Below are positions 46,001 through 60,500 of a stretch of 64,000 nt of DNA, in pieces. How positions within the stretch are numbered: position 1 is the first letter of the stretch; each line of letters opens with the position of its first letter. Position numbers and translations under genes: made by a program. This stretch comes from Rhabditoides inermis (Eukaryota; Nematoda; Chromadorea; Rhabditida; Rhabditidae): NCBI GenBank assembly GCA_963966185.1, contig CAWZYM010000219.1:181001-245000 (forward strand), given 5' to 3'. The notes below the pieces were generated by a model, which was not told where the DNA came from, did no database searches, and worked only from the letters and a program-made list of their open reading frames with translations.

Positions 46001-49000
46001 AGACTCATCGGCAGAAGAGGACGAGGAGAGACGGCCACGGTTCGAGGAGAGCAGAAGGGAGCGGCGAGTCTGATGAAAGATGAATGACTAACTAGTAAGT
46101 AATAATGAAAGACGTGTCTGATGAAAGACAATAGACAAATACAAATGATCACTATGTTTCATGTCGTACTATTCATGTATCAATAAATAACCAATGAGTG
46201 AACAGTTTTCGTCATCAAATTACTGGATGAGAATTGCGAGAAAACCTTATCATTTTAAACAATACGTTACACATGGGCTAGACATTGCAACAGAACAACA
46301 TCCTATAATTGAAGTCGACTAGATCAACTCGCGTATATTGGCTCTAAAAATGATAAGAGTCGCTATTTCGTGGAAAAATAGATTACGAAACTTTTAACAG
46401 ACCAAAGAAAAATAAACTACATCAATTGAGTGAAAACAGTAAACACCCACCTTCTTTCCACTGACCGGTCGCGGGGTGACAGGAATCGACGACTTGGAGC
46501 GAGCGTCGCGCTGAAAACAATACCCTTCTACAGTAACCTCCAATCTACAGTATCCTCCAATCTACAGTATCCTCCAATCTACCGTACCCTCCAATCTACA
46601 GTAACCCCCGAGACCACCCACGTAGATGTCCTTGTTCGCCTTGCGCATCTCCTCGCAGCAGTCGACGCCAGTGTGCACGTGGCGCGGCTGCGCCAGACGA
46701 TCCACCGAACGCTGCAAGACAATCGATAATCAATAACATCAAATAGACTTCACTCATGCAAAGCAATCAATCGATAATCAATCACTACTCTCACCTGTAT
46801 CATGCTGGCCCGTCGGTCGCCTGTCCTCGGTCCGACCCCTTGGGGCAGTGGCTGGTTGTTGGTGGTGTGGTTGGTGGTGGGTGTGGAGGCGCCCGATCGG
46901 CTCGCCAGCACGGCGGCCGGGGTGCGCGGCTGAGCCATACGGTCCACAAACGCCTAGACATTCATGTTAAACAAACAAATCAGTGAATAAAATTAAAGTC
47001 TCGAATTGATCACATCTCTACAAACAAATAGACAAGACGTCGTAAGTCTAGTTTGATTTGGTGCGCGGCTGAGCCATCCGATCCACAAACGCCTACACAC
47101 AACATCACATTAAATCAGGCATGTCAATTGTCAGCAATCCATAATCTCCACAAATAAGGTAAAAGACTTAGTAAGTCTAGTTTGGTTATCAAGCTATTCG
47201 GAGGCAAGTATAAGTGACCAGTTCGGACCTGCTGCTTGGCGCTGAGCGTCTTCGCCTTGGCCCTTCCGCTGGGAGTGTTGCTGCGCGAGCGGGACACGGG
47301 GGTCGCGTCCGCGTCCACTGCCGTTCCAGACTGCGCGGGGGTGCGCGAGAGCTGAACAGGAATTATCAACCATCCATCCATCCATCCATCCACACAACAC
47401 AATAGCAGTAGCAGAACAAGTAGCGCAGATCCCGCAGAAAGACCAAGTAAAAGGAAAGGAACAGACTACGGCCATCCAAGTGATAGAAAGTGGAATACGG
47501 AAGAATACCAACTAGATAATGAGACGACATCTCGTGCCAAACCATACTACAGCGCTAGACTCACCAGCTGACCAGATACTACCACCAATCTCCTCCCCTC
47601 CCACTCACCCAAAGTGGTGGAGTAAGTGGTGATCCTCTCCTACTCCTACTACTTCTCCCCCCCCCCCCACTCACCCGCGGTGCAATCGACCCTCTGTGGC
47701 TGGCGGCGTCAATGAACGACTCCTCCTCCTCCCCCTCTCCCCCGTCCTCCATGCACTCCCCAGTGCCGTCCAGGTGGTCAAAGGCGATCGACTGCTCTGA
47801 AATCACAATTACTACTACTGTTCCATCGTAACGCAAAAATTACCCCACTTAACCCACCAATGAAACATTGTTTTGAAATAATAAAACTCACCATCAGCAT
47901 TGCTCTTCCTGACACTCGGCCGCCTAGCCATGGTCGGGCCGTCGGGAGTCTTCGGTAGGGCCGTCTTTCTCGCAGGGACCGAGGGGACAGAGGGGACAGC
48001 AGCGGCAGCAGTAGCCGCGACAGTAGCAACAGTGCGCTTGCTCTTGCGCACAAACAGAGAGGCATTCGGCGTGTCCGGACATAGCTCCTCCAGAAACGAG
48101 TACGACTGCTGAAATGGAAAAAAATCTTTATATTTTTTTTACTACACCGATATTTTTACTATGCATATTGTGTGGACAATCCGCTATAATCGTGAAAGGT
48201 GCGACACTGCTGGATTTGGAGTCTACAATTCCTTCCACTAAGAATATGCAACACAGATTGCATATTACATCCAGGACAATATTTGGGCAATTCGTCAACA
48301 GGCACGATAATTTCAAATTTCCACAATAAATACACTTCAAACTGTCATTTACATAGAGTTCCCTGATAGAGCATAATGCCATAATTCTCCATTGAACAAT
48401 GATCTTAAACTTCCAATTTCCCACGGCATCACTCACATCACTCGTCCTCTTCTGTCCCGCCATCGCCTTCTTCTTCCCCTGCTCCTTCTCCCTCCTCTCC
48501 CTCTCCTCCTTCTCCCTCTGCTGCAGCTGCTCCTTCTCCCGCCTCTGTTTCTCCGAAGGCGCGGCGGTCGCGCGCTTCATCTCAAGAAACTCCTCCTCGT
48601 TCATCGATTCTAAAATGGATTTGGATCATTTCGCAGCGATCTCGTTTTATCACTAAAAAACCAACTAGAAAAACTATCACTTACCATCCGACGAGAAGAA
48701 ATCAGTCCTCTGCCGGGGAGCCTTGGTGGGCGGGGCCTTAGTGGGCGGAGCCGGTGCGGGAAACGACTTCCTCGATGGCGGACGGGCAATGGGCTTGGCA
48801 AAAGCCGTCATCGCAACGTCGTTGGTCGAGTCCAGACTGAAACCAAGTCGGGTTCGAAAAACAATTTGCAACATGTACGTTGCATGAATAACTCAGGTAA
48901 GCAAGACGCACAATGAGAGATAATGAGAAGATGGTTCTAGAGTAACAGATGTAAGAATGTAGATGTAAGAATGTAGATTATGATTAACAGATGTAGATTA

Positions 49001-50725
49001 TATAAGAATCACTCACTCCTTGGCGACTCCGGTCTGCTCCACGGTCGGCATCTCCTCGTCTCCGTCGCCCTGCTCCATCGCCTCCTCCTCCTTCTCCCTC
49101 TCCTCCCCCCTCTGATCCTGTCCCACTGTGTACGTGCCATTGTTGGGCTCTGAAAGACGAATAACATCTGTTCACAACTGCACGTAATGGGAACAACGCA
49201 ACGTATCTTGATGAATCTCACCATTGATACTGTACGTGTCTCCCACTCCGGCGCCAGCGTTGGACAGAGTGTACGTCGACCCGCTGCCCTTTTGCGAGTC
49301 CTTGAAAATCAATAATCAATCGATAACTAAAGAAAATGTGATCTACTCTTCATCAAAGACAACTACGCTTCAGCGATAGCATGACACGCAATCAAACGTG
49401 TTCATTACAATTGTTCCAATTTCAGCTGTTGAAACTGCAACATAATCAATATCAATACAATAGACTTGATATCAATAAACCATTTCTTACGATCTTTGGC
49501 TCCTTTAAAACACAGTTATCTCTGATTATCCATTATCTGATAGCAATTCCACCCACCACAGTGAAGGTGGATCCGTTTCCGGCGGCAGACACGGGCGGCG
49601 GCGGCGCCGGACTCTTCTTCGTGCTGGGCTGAAACAAACAGGTAAACAATGAGTTTTCAAAGATCACAAATGGATCATACCATAAAAACCTTGAACGCAT
49701 AGCTTACATAAACACATACCGTAACACTGGTGGCGCCCCTGCTCATGGTGACGTGGTTGGAGCGTGCGTCGATGTCGACGTCCATCTGGAGGCGGCCGCC
49801 GCCCGGGTACTTGAACGGCGCGACGAACGTGTCGGAGGACTGGAGGGGGGAGAGTGGATTGACATGCAGCCTCTTATAATTATAACTGGCTGGGAGTGAG
49901 TCGTTACTCTCGCGTCGGAGGAGCGGAAAGGTATTACGTTACCAACATATTCAGATATCAGTCATTAGACGGACTACGAGTCCGATCCGAAGACTGGAGA
50001 ATCGGAATACTCATCTCGAATCAAATAACACGCCATATAGATTACATAAATTACAGTGGAATACGGTACAAGGGGAAGTTGATCTTGGGGGGAGTGGAAT
50101 GCGTTAGAGCTATCGGTCACTAGACGGACACGCTAGACGGAGGACTGGAGAGGGGAGAGTTACAAAAGCCATCATCTATCAGTTTATCAGTCACAAGATT
50201 ATCAAGCTTGTGGATTCTGATTGCTGGTTTCCTAGAACCATACCATATAGTACTCTACTGCTGCCCCTCCATTCCATTGTCATTGTTCACAGGCATTTCA
50301 TGTGTGACGCATCCTTGTGATGTAATAAATTTAATTTAAGACGGTGACGGAGACGCAGTCTCTCCTCGCCTGGAGAAGGAGAGAGTGGATTGGCATGCAG
50401 CCTGTTATTATAACTTGAGTTATGGGAGTCGCTTTCCTCTTCTCTACTTCCATCACAAACGAGTCCGACGACTGGACGGGTATTACGCTACCAAACAGTT
50501 CGGATATCAGTCATTAGACGGACAATGTAGCCACTTATAATTACTTGACACTCTTGACAGATAATATTTTCCTTGGCTCTTTCCCCATCACAACTACGTT
50601 TCAGCGAAATTTTAGTACGCGACCATATGTGCTTCTTACAATGCGCGCATTTTAGCAACTTGCGAAAAAAAAACTTCCTGATTTCTATAATACTATGGAG
50701 GGCCGAGACGAAGGAAAGAGAGAAG

Positions 50726-50768
<43 letters not shown>

Positions 50769-52107
50769 ACTGACACTGGCGGTTGCATTGATGGCGGACA
50801 GGTCCATGAGGTCGTGTCGCATGGGGGCGAGGGTGTGGTTGGCGCGGGACGGAGTCGAGCACATCTGAGACGAGAGCGGAGCAGCGCCGGAAGAGTTCAC
50901 TGAACAAGCATTCCTTTCTCCAATGCATTTTTGTAACGTACAAGAGAGAAGCTTATTACATGACCATAGTTCAATTTCAACATGCTTTGCCATTTCATTC
51001 GTGTCATGCCAAGTAAGTTTCACAATTCTATAAAATGTTACAACACGGGGAAACTAATCGTGCGTTTTCAATGAATTCCTCCATTTCATAACATCTTTCA
51101 ACAAAACGAATAAAAGAAACTGACAGTGTGGGTCTGCGAACGAGTCGTTTCCGGCGGGGTGTCTCTGCTGCTGCTGCTTCCCCGAACGCCCGCCAGCCAC
51201 GTTGTTCTCCTTCTCATCGCCCGCCCCGCCACCGTTGCTGGTGCTGAACACGGATATGCTAGTATCTATTGTCGTTCAACATTCCTCGTTGTGTATGTAG
51301 GTAACACTGAAAAAAAAATCATCACGCCGTTACGTAAGAGCGTGAGTGCGTAAGACAAAATAGGTAATAAAGTAATATAAATAGTCACAATGAAAAAAGC
51401 AGTACCTCATCACGGACACGTCACTGCAGGAGCTGGCGTCGTGTGCCTTCACCATCGAGTCGTCCGGCACGACGAACTGCGGCACCGACGACCCCGTCAT
51501 GTGGTTCGGATTGACCAGGCCCTGAACAGGCTTGTTTACCTGTAAACAACACAACAATACCTGTCTGTACTTGATCTGCGCGGCCTGCTGCATCGCGCGC
51601 CGCTTCGCAATGTGGTCCTCCGCCTGCAAGGTGAAGGTGGTGAAGAAGAACATTTCCAATGCAGACCACAGACACGTTACGCAAAACTGATTGACAATCA
51701 ATATCATAAATACCATGGCAGGGAACGAAAAAAAGCTATTGTAAATACCATATTCACGACGATTCTGAATGAATAATTTGATTTGGTTTTGATCATAAAG
51801 ACCACCCACGATGCTGGCGTCGCTCTCGCTCGTCTTGCTCTCGTCGAGCGGGCGAGTCTCGTCCGCCGGACGCTCCCCATCCGCCAGGTACTGGTTCGGG
51901 TGGATCTTCTTCTGAAAACTTAACTAGTAAATACTACTGTAAACAACTAGTAAATAATTCTGTAAACATTGTGTATGAACGCACCCTTCCTCTGGCGATG
52001 GGGATAGTGTACTGCTGCTTGGGCTGCGCCCGTTCGGCCATCATACGCGACACGTCAAACGAGGCGTCGGTCGTCGACGACGCCGCGCTTCGACGGTCGC
52101 CCGACAT
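43003..52107 (-). CDS. hcp-4: CENP-C-like kinetochore protein (HCP-4 type), 1207 aa
   Basis: Inner-kinetochore protein that would read centromeric (CENP-A) nucleosomes. 31 exons, first 51985-52107, last 43003-43099; CENP-C motif exon 43811-43951. All phases agree, giving 1207 codons plus stop. Residues about 1060-1074 read VRRSTRNRMAPVRRW, the CENP-C motif (RRSxRxxxxP..W), but the residue before the Trp is Arg rather than aromatic. The rest is long, low-complexity and probably disordered: Ser/Thr/Asp-rich with repeated NGxYT-like pieces (STYTL, DTYSI, NGTYTV, STFTV), a repeated VDRxAQPR motif, a Lys/Glu/Arg helix (EKQRREKEQLQQREKEERER) and acidic runs. After the motif come GTNRVEIVD and a basic/acidic helix; no C-terminal cupin dimer domain is visible. 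Orthology to C. elegans HCP-4 is inferred from the motif and architecture. Confidence 0.8.
47050..47094 (-). pseudogene. Decayed duplicate of an exon start in the CENP-C-like gene
   Basis: Repeats AFVDRMAQPRT with its acceptor, as in exon 46795-46953, but runs into KSN and a stop with no donor. Flanking intron sequence (GTAAGTCTAGTTTG) is also repeated at about 47043 and 47171, showing local tandem duplication. Confidence 0.6.
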
Positions 52108-52922
52108 TTCCCAGCTGCTTATGATGTCACTGCAAACACGGCTACACTTTACGCAAACAAATAACAAACAAAAAAATGAACAATACAAGATCAAAACAAA
52201 ATTACCGCCAATGACGCGACGTCAAATTGAAAAATGAAAAATTTGGCGCGCAAATCATATTCGAATCGTGGCGGGACCATTTTATTTCATAATTTCTTGA
52301 AAGATTGGTATTTGTATGTACCGTACTGTGTAATCAGTATATTATTATGTACAGTAGTGTGTAATAAGTATTTACCAGATTAGACACAACAATTCATGTA
52401 CCGTCGGGTGAAAAGCGGACAGGCAAGATCGAATAGGACCCTGAATCTTTCTCAAAAGCTCAATGTCAAGAAACATGTATTTTTTTACATTTCACACTGC
52501 AATAAACAATAACAACAACTGCAATAAGAAACATTTTTATTACCGCGTACAATATACCGTACATACATACATAAACATATATTTTCTTTTCTTTCCTTAT
52601 TCACTTATAAAAACGGACATCAAAATCACATGTGGAAAACATGCACCGAATCTAGACAATAGGAGGGATTAGCATAAAAGCTATGTGCGGTGGTGGAAGA
52701 CTGAGTGAAGAGGAGCGGACACTGCAGAGGAGGGATAAGGGGTGCGGTGACCAAAGAGCCTGAGCGTCTACTTGGACCTTTTCTACATGCAAGTGAAAGC
52801 TGGGGGAGAGGGCTAGAGACAGACTATGTACACGTGCGCAACAGGCGGGCCGACTAGAGAGACAACTAGGCTGATCAGTCGACGGAACAGCCGGAGAGGG
52901 GCGGGGCGAGCGTGGGCGGGGC
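52108..52922. other. Intergenic upstream of the CENP-C-like gene
   Basis: About 0.8 kb; no gene supported. Holds the CENP-C-like promoter and the PAQR 3' end. Confidence 0.4.
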
Positions 52923-55900
52923 TTAGAGCTCTCCGTGAAGGGCCGACGCCGCGTCCGGCGCGGGGCACTTCTCGTTCAGACGAGCCATCGCCATCTCCGA
53001 AATACCTGAAAGCAAAGCATGAAGTTTTAAAACTACTCGGACAAATCGATAAATCATTAACTCACCATAATAGTGCACCAGGGCGGCAATGACGACGCAC
53101 GTGTGGAAAAGCTGGTGCGATTGGAACTGAAACAAATCGTCAGTCACCTGGATTTCAACATTTGGTTTCCTCCGAAAACTATGAGTAACTTCATATCTCA
53201 GAAGGTGCTGGAAGCAAGCACTTGGTCTCTCTGACCGCTCCCCTCCCACTCACCCAGATGTCGAACTTTCCGGGGAAGAACCTCTCGGGCGTGCGGGTGG
53301 CGTAGAGGAGGGCTCCGACGAGATAGAGGAGGGCCATGAGCAGCAGCCAGTGGAAGCTGTTGTCCTCGAACAGAGAGCGCACGCCGTCCGTGATGATGTA
53401 GTGCACTGTCGGCACCACGCCTGCAACATGTCAACCGTCAGATCAACCTATCGGCACTGCAGAATATTTATCTCGAATCAAGTAGCACATGGTATTGTGA
53501 ATTACGGCAAGGTTACGGTAAAGTATGGGCACTACATCTCCAATATGTCATATCACACGGTCTCCGTAAGAATCGAACACTTTTAGGACATTTGGGTACT
53601 AGAAGCTATGCGCTCGTACATAGGGGTTATCAAAGGTCTTCTACAAGATAATAATAGTCATTTTGGTCAAATATGCAAAATATGCTAATTCAGGGACCAT
53701 GACCTCAAATATGTTCATTTTGTGCAAAATAAGAAAACAGGTGCTCGTTCGATTCCTGATTCTAAGACACTTTTAATATGAAATGATTTTGAAAAAAGTC
53801 ATGTTGAAAGAAGTTGAAGTGATTTGATGGATATTATCGTTGACGTAGTCATTGTCATTGTATTTTGTATTTGTGCTCATTTCCAACAAACATGTTTGCA
53901 TAGAGTACAAAATTCGAGAATGACAATAATTACAACCTCTTGAAATTCATTCATGACATTCTCCTATTATATAAGTGCAGGGTCGGGTGGTATAAAAGAA
54001 AAATACATTTAACAACCAACATTTCCAATCATTATATCCGCTTATGTCCAACGACTCTGGATGTGAGTTTTTTTAAACTTTACTTATTTTCTTTTGTTTC
54101 AGATGACATTCGAAATATTAAGAATGGAGGTATATTGTATCATCAATGTTTACGTGAGTTGAGCGTCGCTACTCATTGGCTAAGTTACGTTATGAGCGGA
54201 ATCACGGTTCTGATAATTTTGAATATATAGTTTATGACATTGCATTCAGATCGTCAATAGTTCATTGGCAATGATCTTTGTCTATGTTATCATGACCCGA
54301 TTCAGACGGCTAATAGAACTTTTGCACTACAACCTCAGGACCATTCTTTACATGTATCTATTCAACATTGTCGAATACGCACTTCCTTTAATGATCACAA
54401 ACGTAAGAAAATCCATGCATTACGGTTACAATTTTCACAGATCCACGCAGTTTACTGGGCGCTCAACACCTCTTCGGAAAGGCCGTGCCAAATAATGCAC
54501 CCGGCTCGCACGTGCGTGTTCCTATTCGCTCCGATGATACACGCGCACTACTCCATCATCATATTCCCCATAGCTGTGATGGCGGAACGCGCACTCGCAA
54601 TGCGCAGTCAGCACGACCAGCGCTCGTCCAAGGCAGTCGGTCGGGTCATTGTGGCAGTGTGGATGTGCGTGTCCTTCATACCTCCTGGACACATGTGCGC
54701 CAATATTGTAATCAACAATCAGCTGAGGAGATCCTGCTCAAACGCAGACACCGACACTCTTGCCACAACACTCTATTTGGCGGTAACGATTGACGTTATG
54801 TTGTTTTCTCATCCTAGCCTCGTTAGGTGTATATTGTCGTGGATATAATCATGGTTCTCCTCATAATACCGCTTCGAAGAGCGAATCTACGACTCGCTGC
54901 TAGGTGAATCTGTTTTCTATTTCCATACCGTAACATCGTTTTTTTTCTAGACGCACATTCCAACTCTCAAAGAGCTTTCATGCTCGTGAAAACGTGGTTG
55001 TAACGGAATTTCTATTTCCATTATTTATATTTCACGGTTATATATTTGTGCACTACTCTATCGGACTTCAAATCTATCGCTGGGTCACAAAACAGACACT
55101 GCTACAAGCGATCGGTTATAACGCAATGTTCTTCGTATGGACGGTTTGAAAATCATTTAATGTAAATTGGTCTTTAGATAATACCGTATTACCTATGGAT
55201 CGCACCACTCGTACTACTCATGCAGCTCAAGAGAGCGCGCGGTACTGCTAGACACAAGGTGCCATCTACATCTCTCGCTCATTCCATGTCTTTCTTGTAG
55301 GTACACCTCGCAATCAACGCCTCCGTGCTACCACTCGGCACGGAAAGCCACACCGACGGATACTTCCGAATGCTGGGACAACAGTGGACGTGAAACTTGA
55401 CATCACAGTTCACATTTTGTATTTGTACATGGCGCAAGACGGAAATAAAAACTAACTTGCGCACGGCGCAGACACTTCGTATAACATTTACCTGGACTTA
55501 CTTGCGCAGACCGCATACACTTGACAAACACAAGTCACTCCTCGACTCACCGCTGCATCCCATGGCGACAAAGACGCCAGCCCTGAGCGGGCGGTAGCGA
55601 CTCTCGCTGAACTTGTCCCACATAGACACCATGATCGCAGCCGCTCCCAGAACAGACACCTGGAACAGGTAGTCAGCATACAGTAACCCCAAACCAATAT
55701 CCAACAGCATAGACACCTCAAACAATTAGTCAGCCATCAGCATCCCGTGGTACACTTCAAGAATACAGTATACCTAAACCAATACAGTGACCCAGCACTC
55801 ACCATGGCAATGTAGGTGACCTTGGGCTCGCGGCGACAGTAGAAGCCATAGTAGATCCAGGGGATGAACGAGCCAATGATCAGCATCGAGATGCCCATGT

Positions 55901-55930
55901 AGTCAAGTCTGAAAGAGAGGGATAGAAGGA

Positions 55931-55989
<59 letters not shown>

Positions 55990-57549
55990 AGAGATAGGGA
56001 GAGAGAGGGAGAGAGAGGGAGAGAGGGATAGAGGGATAGAGGGATAGAGGGAGAGAAGGAGAGAGGGAGAGAGAGAAAAGAAAAAGAAAGAGGCCCACTC
56101 ACTTGCAGAACGTGCTTCGGATGACGTGCACTTGATGACAGCACATAGTATGGAACACAAACGACAGACCCAGACACACAATCGCGCCGCCAAAGAAGAA
56201 CGAAAACACCTGAATGACATCAATCAATGCTATCAATCGATAATCAATCAATACCCCACTCACCAGCTTCTCCTGCCAGGGAATGTGCGTGTCGGGGCGC
56301 GTAAGGAACCATGCAGCCAGGCACACAAACAGAATGCATCCTGAAAAATGATTATTTTATTTGTATGAAGGGATCATGAAACTAATCTATACTACCATCT
56401 TAGGTTCTTCAGTGATTCAGTTTTGTATGTTTGCGATTCCGAACAAACAAATAAACATTTTGATTGTATTTGATTTGATGAAATTAACCATTAAGGATTA
56501 AGGGAAACATGAACCCTGTACGCTCTACGCATTGCTCGTGTTTCGAAACCCATTCCAAATCCACACAACGTGTAACATATTCTCCCTGGTAAATTTGTCT
56601 CTTCCAGTCCCCCGAATGGCAACTGTCCTAGCTCCAGTTCCCACAGCGCAGACTATTTTGGACTCTCTTCCTCCAGAATCGCAGCTCGCAGCGCTTTCCA
56701 TCCAAAGCACACAAACACACACGAGAGCAAACAGTGCTGCCCGTCACAAAAAAACCCATCATCATCACAAAGTCTCATTGCCGGCTCCAGCTATACGCAG
56801 GCAGGTGTGCAATCGATGCCCGCTCACAATACAATGTTTTCATGGTCCCTCAACACGATTCAATCCACTGTCCACAAATATGCTATCTCCCTGTATGAAT
56901 TCTCTCAATGAGGAGAGAGAGCAGAGAGATAGAATCTACACACCGCCGAGCGATAAAACACGGTATGGGGTCGGATGGGGCAAGATGCAGGGAAACTGAG
57001 AGACGACACGCACATCACGCCATTATGCGAAGAGTGCGCAGAGTGGTTCCCCAGTCTATCTCTTTCTCTCTCTCTCTCTCTCTCACCCAGTGTGGAACCG
57101 TAAAGCGGACGCGGGTCACATTGTATCCAACCCACATCATGCAAACTTTTTACACGAACCTGCACCCACTCCGCCACATTCATCTCCGCTTCTTGCTCTC
57201 TCGAGTCTGGAGAACACTCCTTCCATACTCAATCACTCGCGACCACCCATCCACACTCGCACAAAAACAACACGCACCCCACAGCTATCAATTACTCGAG
57301 AGTCGAGAGTAGGCGGAGTGACGCCGTGGGTTATCAATATCATTCTTTGCTTCTCACAAACTTTTCATGAACATATAGATCAAAAACAACCCCCAAAACA
57401 TTCTTGCGAATCAGATACCCGATGCGATGTGTAATGTACATTCCGCTCATTTCATCTCTCCGTCTCTCTCTCTCTCCCCACGTGGCTCGGCGTCACAATC
57501 ACTTTCCCTATCTCGCCCTTCTCGCACCTCTGTCTGTCTCATTTTACTG

Positions 57550-57589
<40 letters not shown>

Positions 57590-60500
57590 CCTGTCCACGC
57601 GCTTCCACCCCACGTGACTCTCAGTGGTCTCGTGGTCGCTTGGCGAGAAAAAACAGCAATGACTAGCCAATCTCAAAAAATCATCGCATATCACACAGAA
57701 CAGTGCAGAGAGTGAAGTGAATTCCATTGAATGCGATACATCATGCGCTCCATCAAAAATGAACATAATCGTTATTGTATTGAATGTTCGTTCCCATACA
57801 AGGGATACTAAGTAAGCCAATATTACTATACACCACATTTTCGACATAATACCCAGAGGAGGCAGAACATACTACCCTGGGGAGAGAGTGAGAGATACCC
57901 ACTATTCCATTCAAACCCTGAACAACACGTGATGCTCATGCAAAGCATAGATTCCACAAATAACATGTCATCGTTTAAGACTCTAAGCTCTCTCGACTCT
58001 CGTCAATTCAAGCGACTCATTAAATTAAAATGTCTTTGTCTCGTCAAAAGCTGCGCTGCACGTTGAATGAAGAACAATGACAAAGTGCAAGTGTGCAAGT
58101 ATCGCGTTGTGCCAGGCTCAGCAGAGATCAGTGACTCCCAACTCTCTTTTTTACTCCCCTCCTTCAATTTTGCAGAACGCGATTCGACTGGTAACACCAC
58201 ACCCATTCACATCCACATCCACATCTCTTCCTCTCTCTCTCTCCAATCCCTGTCACATGTGTAAAGTGTAAAACAGACTCCCCCACAAACATACGTACAC
58301 AACAGACTAGGTGACCACGTGACCACATAATCATCTAATCACCAAATACCAAATCAAACTCGATTCAACACCCACTTCAAGACAGAGTACAAGCGCATGA
58401 CAGCATCCAAGAATACTCTATTCTCTACACTCTACCCATCAAATCTCTGGTCAAATTCCACAACCACAGCTCAAGGCTGTACGGATCAGTGTAAAACCAT
58501 AATGACCGAGCAATCTACAGTAACTCAGACAGAGGACAAACCAGATAGTGCACAACCATAATGAACACAGTAACTCATAGTAGGCAGTGCAATAATGACG
58601 GATGTCGGTGCGACGACCTTCTAATTCAGTGAGCAATCGACTGACCAATGAGATGCGTCCAGATGTTGCCCGTCTCGGTGTGCAGTGACCAGATGCTCTT
58701 GAAGCACTCCGAGAACGTCGGCAGCGGCGGCCGGTGGCCAGTCCTGCAAAACAATACTTCAAGATTTCCGTTCGCGTCCTATCCAATGTAAATCCATTAT
58801 ACATTATGTATTTATATGAATCATTTAGCAGAATCCTGTCTACCACCTTCACCCAATCCCTTGTATTCCCAGTAGCAGTTCGTAATTCCCTCCAATCTCC
58901 CTATCATAAGCACATGGCTCGTAAAGTGTCTCAAAGATAAGCGGACGCCACCTGTCTCGTGGTCTAGACCACCCACAAACGCCATAAAAAACTATGAAAC
59001 GTAACTTATAAGTATTTCGAGAACGAAACGTACCTGATGTACTCATTGTCCTGCAGCCAATCGGGCAGATTCTCAAACTCCAGCACCTTCCAGCGAGCCT
59101 CATATGTCTGAAATAAGATAACAATCTTGTTTTTTTTTTAGATTCCAGAAACTTCTACTCCACTAGCTTATCTCGATCTGCCCAAACCAACTCGCCATAT
59201 CAGTCAGAGAAAAAAAACACATAACAGCGACACTTTGGCATAAAACCGAGATAAGAGACGAGCGGGTCATCAAAGGGCGAAGAGATTAGATGCATCTTTA
59301 ACAAACGCACAAAGAAGATAGTTAGCGTGGCTAACTATACGAAGGGCAAGCATCAAGGGATCAAGGTACACACACACAAACAATTGACCGACCGTAGTGA
59401 CGAGGTGTCCCGCTGCCTCATTGCACTCCTCCCGCACGTCAACCTGGAAAACAAGAGTCGTATTCCAAAATAGAAAGTCCTCGTCCCCGACCCCCCTCAC
59501 AACATGTTTCACCAAGGCATAATCTATGGCATAACAAAGTAACACTAATCGGACAGTGGAATGTGATGATTACCACCAATTGACCGCGCACACGTTTCAC
59601 CTGTTTGTGGTTGTTATTGGCGTCTAGGTCGGTGCAGCTACTTTGCACCGCCTCCGCCACCGCTACGGACATGGTCAAGTGGGTGGTGGTGGGGGGAACG
59701 AGTATGGGTGAGGGAAGCGAGTAGACGACCCGCAACCAGCGACAAGCCGGCGGGGAATGGTCGACTAGCCACGAGCCACCACCGCACCAATGCAAAATGA
59801 CGCTCGCTAGTCTAGACGTGCTAATGAACCGTCATTCGATCACGTCCAGCAAAACACAGCAAAGATCCTCCTTATGTTCCCGGTATCGGCCGAAACAAAC
59901 TTTTAAAAGGTAGAGGACGCAGTCACATATTCCCTCCACCAAACCACAAGACGGCTAAACTACTAGACATTCATGCTCGCTCTCACATAGAGCTCCTCGA
60001 TCGCATCAATGCAAAATGTCTAGTCTAGACGTGCCAATCAACAGTGATCAGACCACGTCTACCAAACCACATTGAAGGTATCTGGTATCTCCTAAGGTAT
60101 ATCTAAGGTATAGCTAAGGTATTGCTAAGGTAAGTAAGGTATATGTGCTCACCTCGAGCTCCTCCTCGTCGGCGGCGGTGGGCTTGAGCGCCTCCGCAGC
60201 CCCGTCGACCACCTCCTTCCACTGCTCGCCGCGGCGACGCCTAAAAACACATTTGTATTCTCCACACATGACCGATAGTTTGCATTATGTGACTTTTGCT
60301 CATCAACACATTATCATCTTGCGCCCACACGCCACGAACCACCAGCTAAAAACTATAATGGATGGTTCGCGATTCCATTGTCGTATTATGAATCCCCGTA
60401 AGACTGCAGTGCCACTCCCCCGTACCTGTATCTGATGGTGGTGACGCGGGCGCCGCCCTCGTCGTCACTCCCGTGGCCGCGCAGCAGGCGGCAGCTGCCC

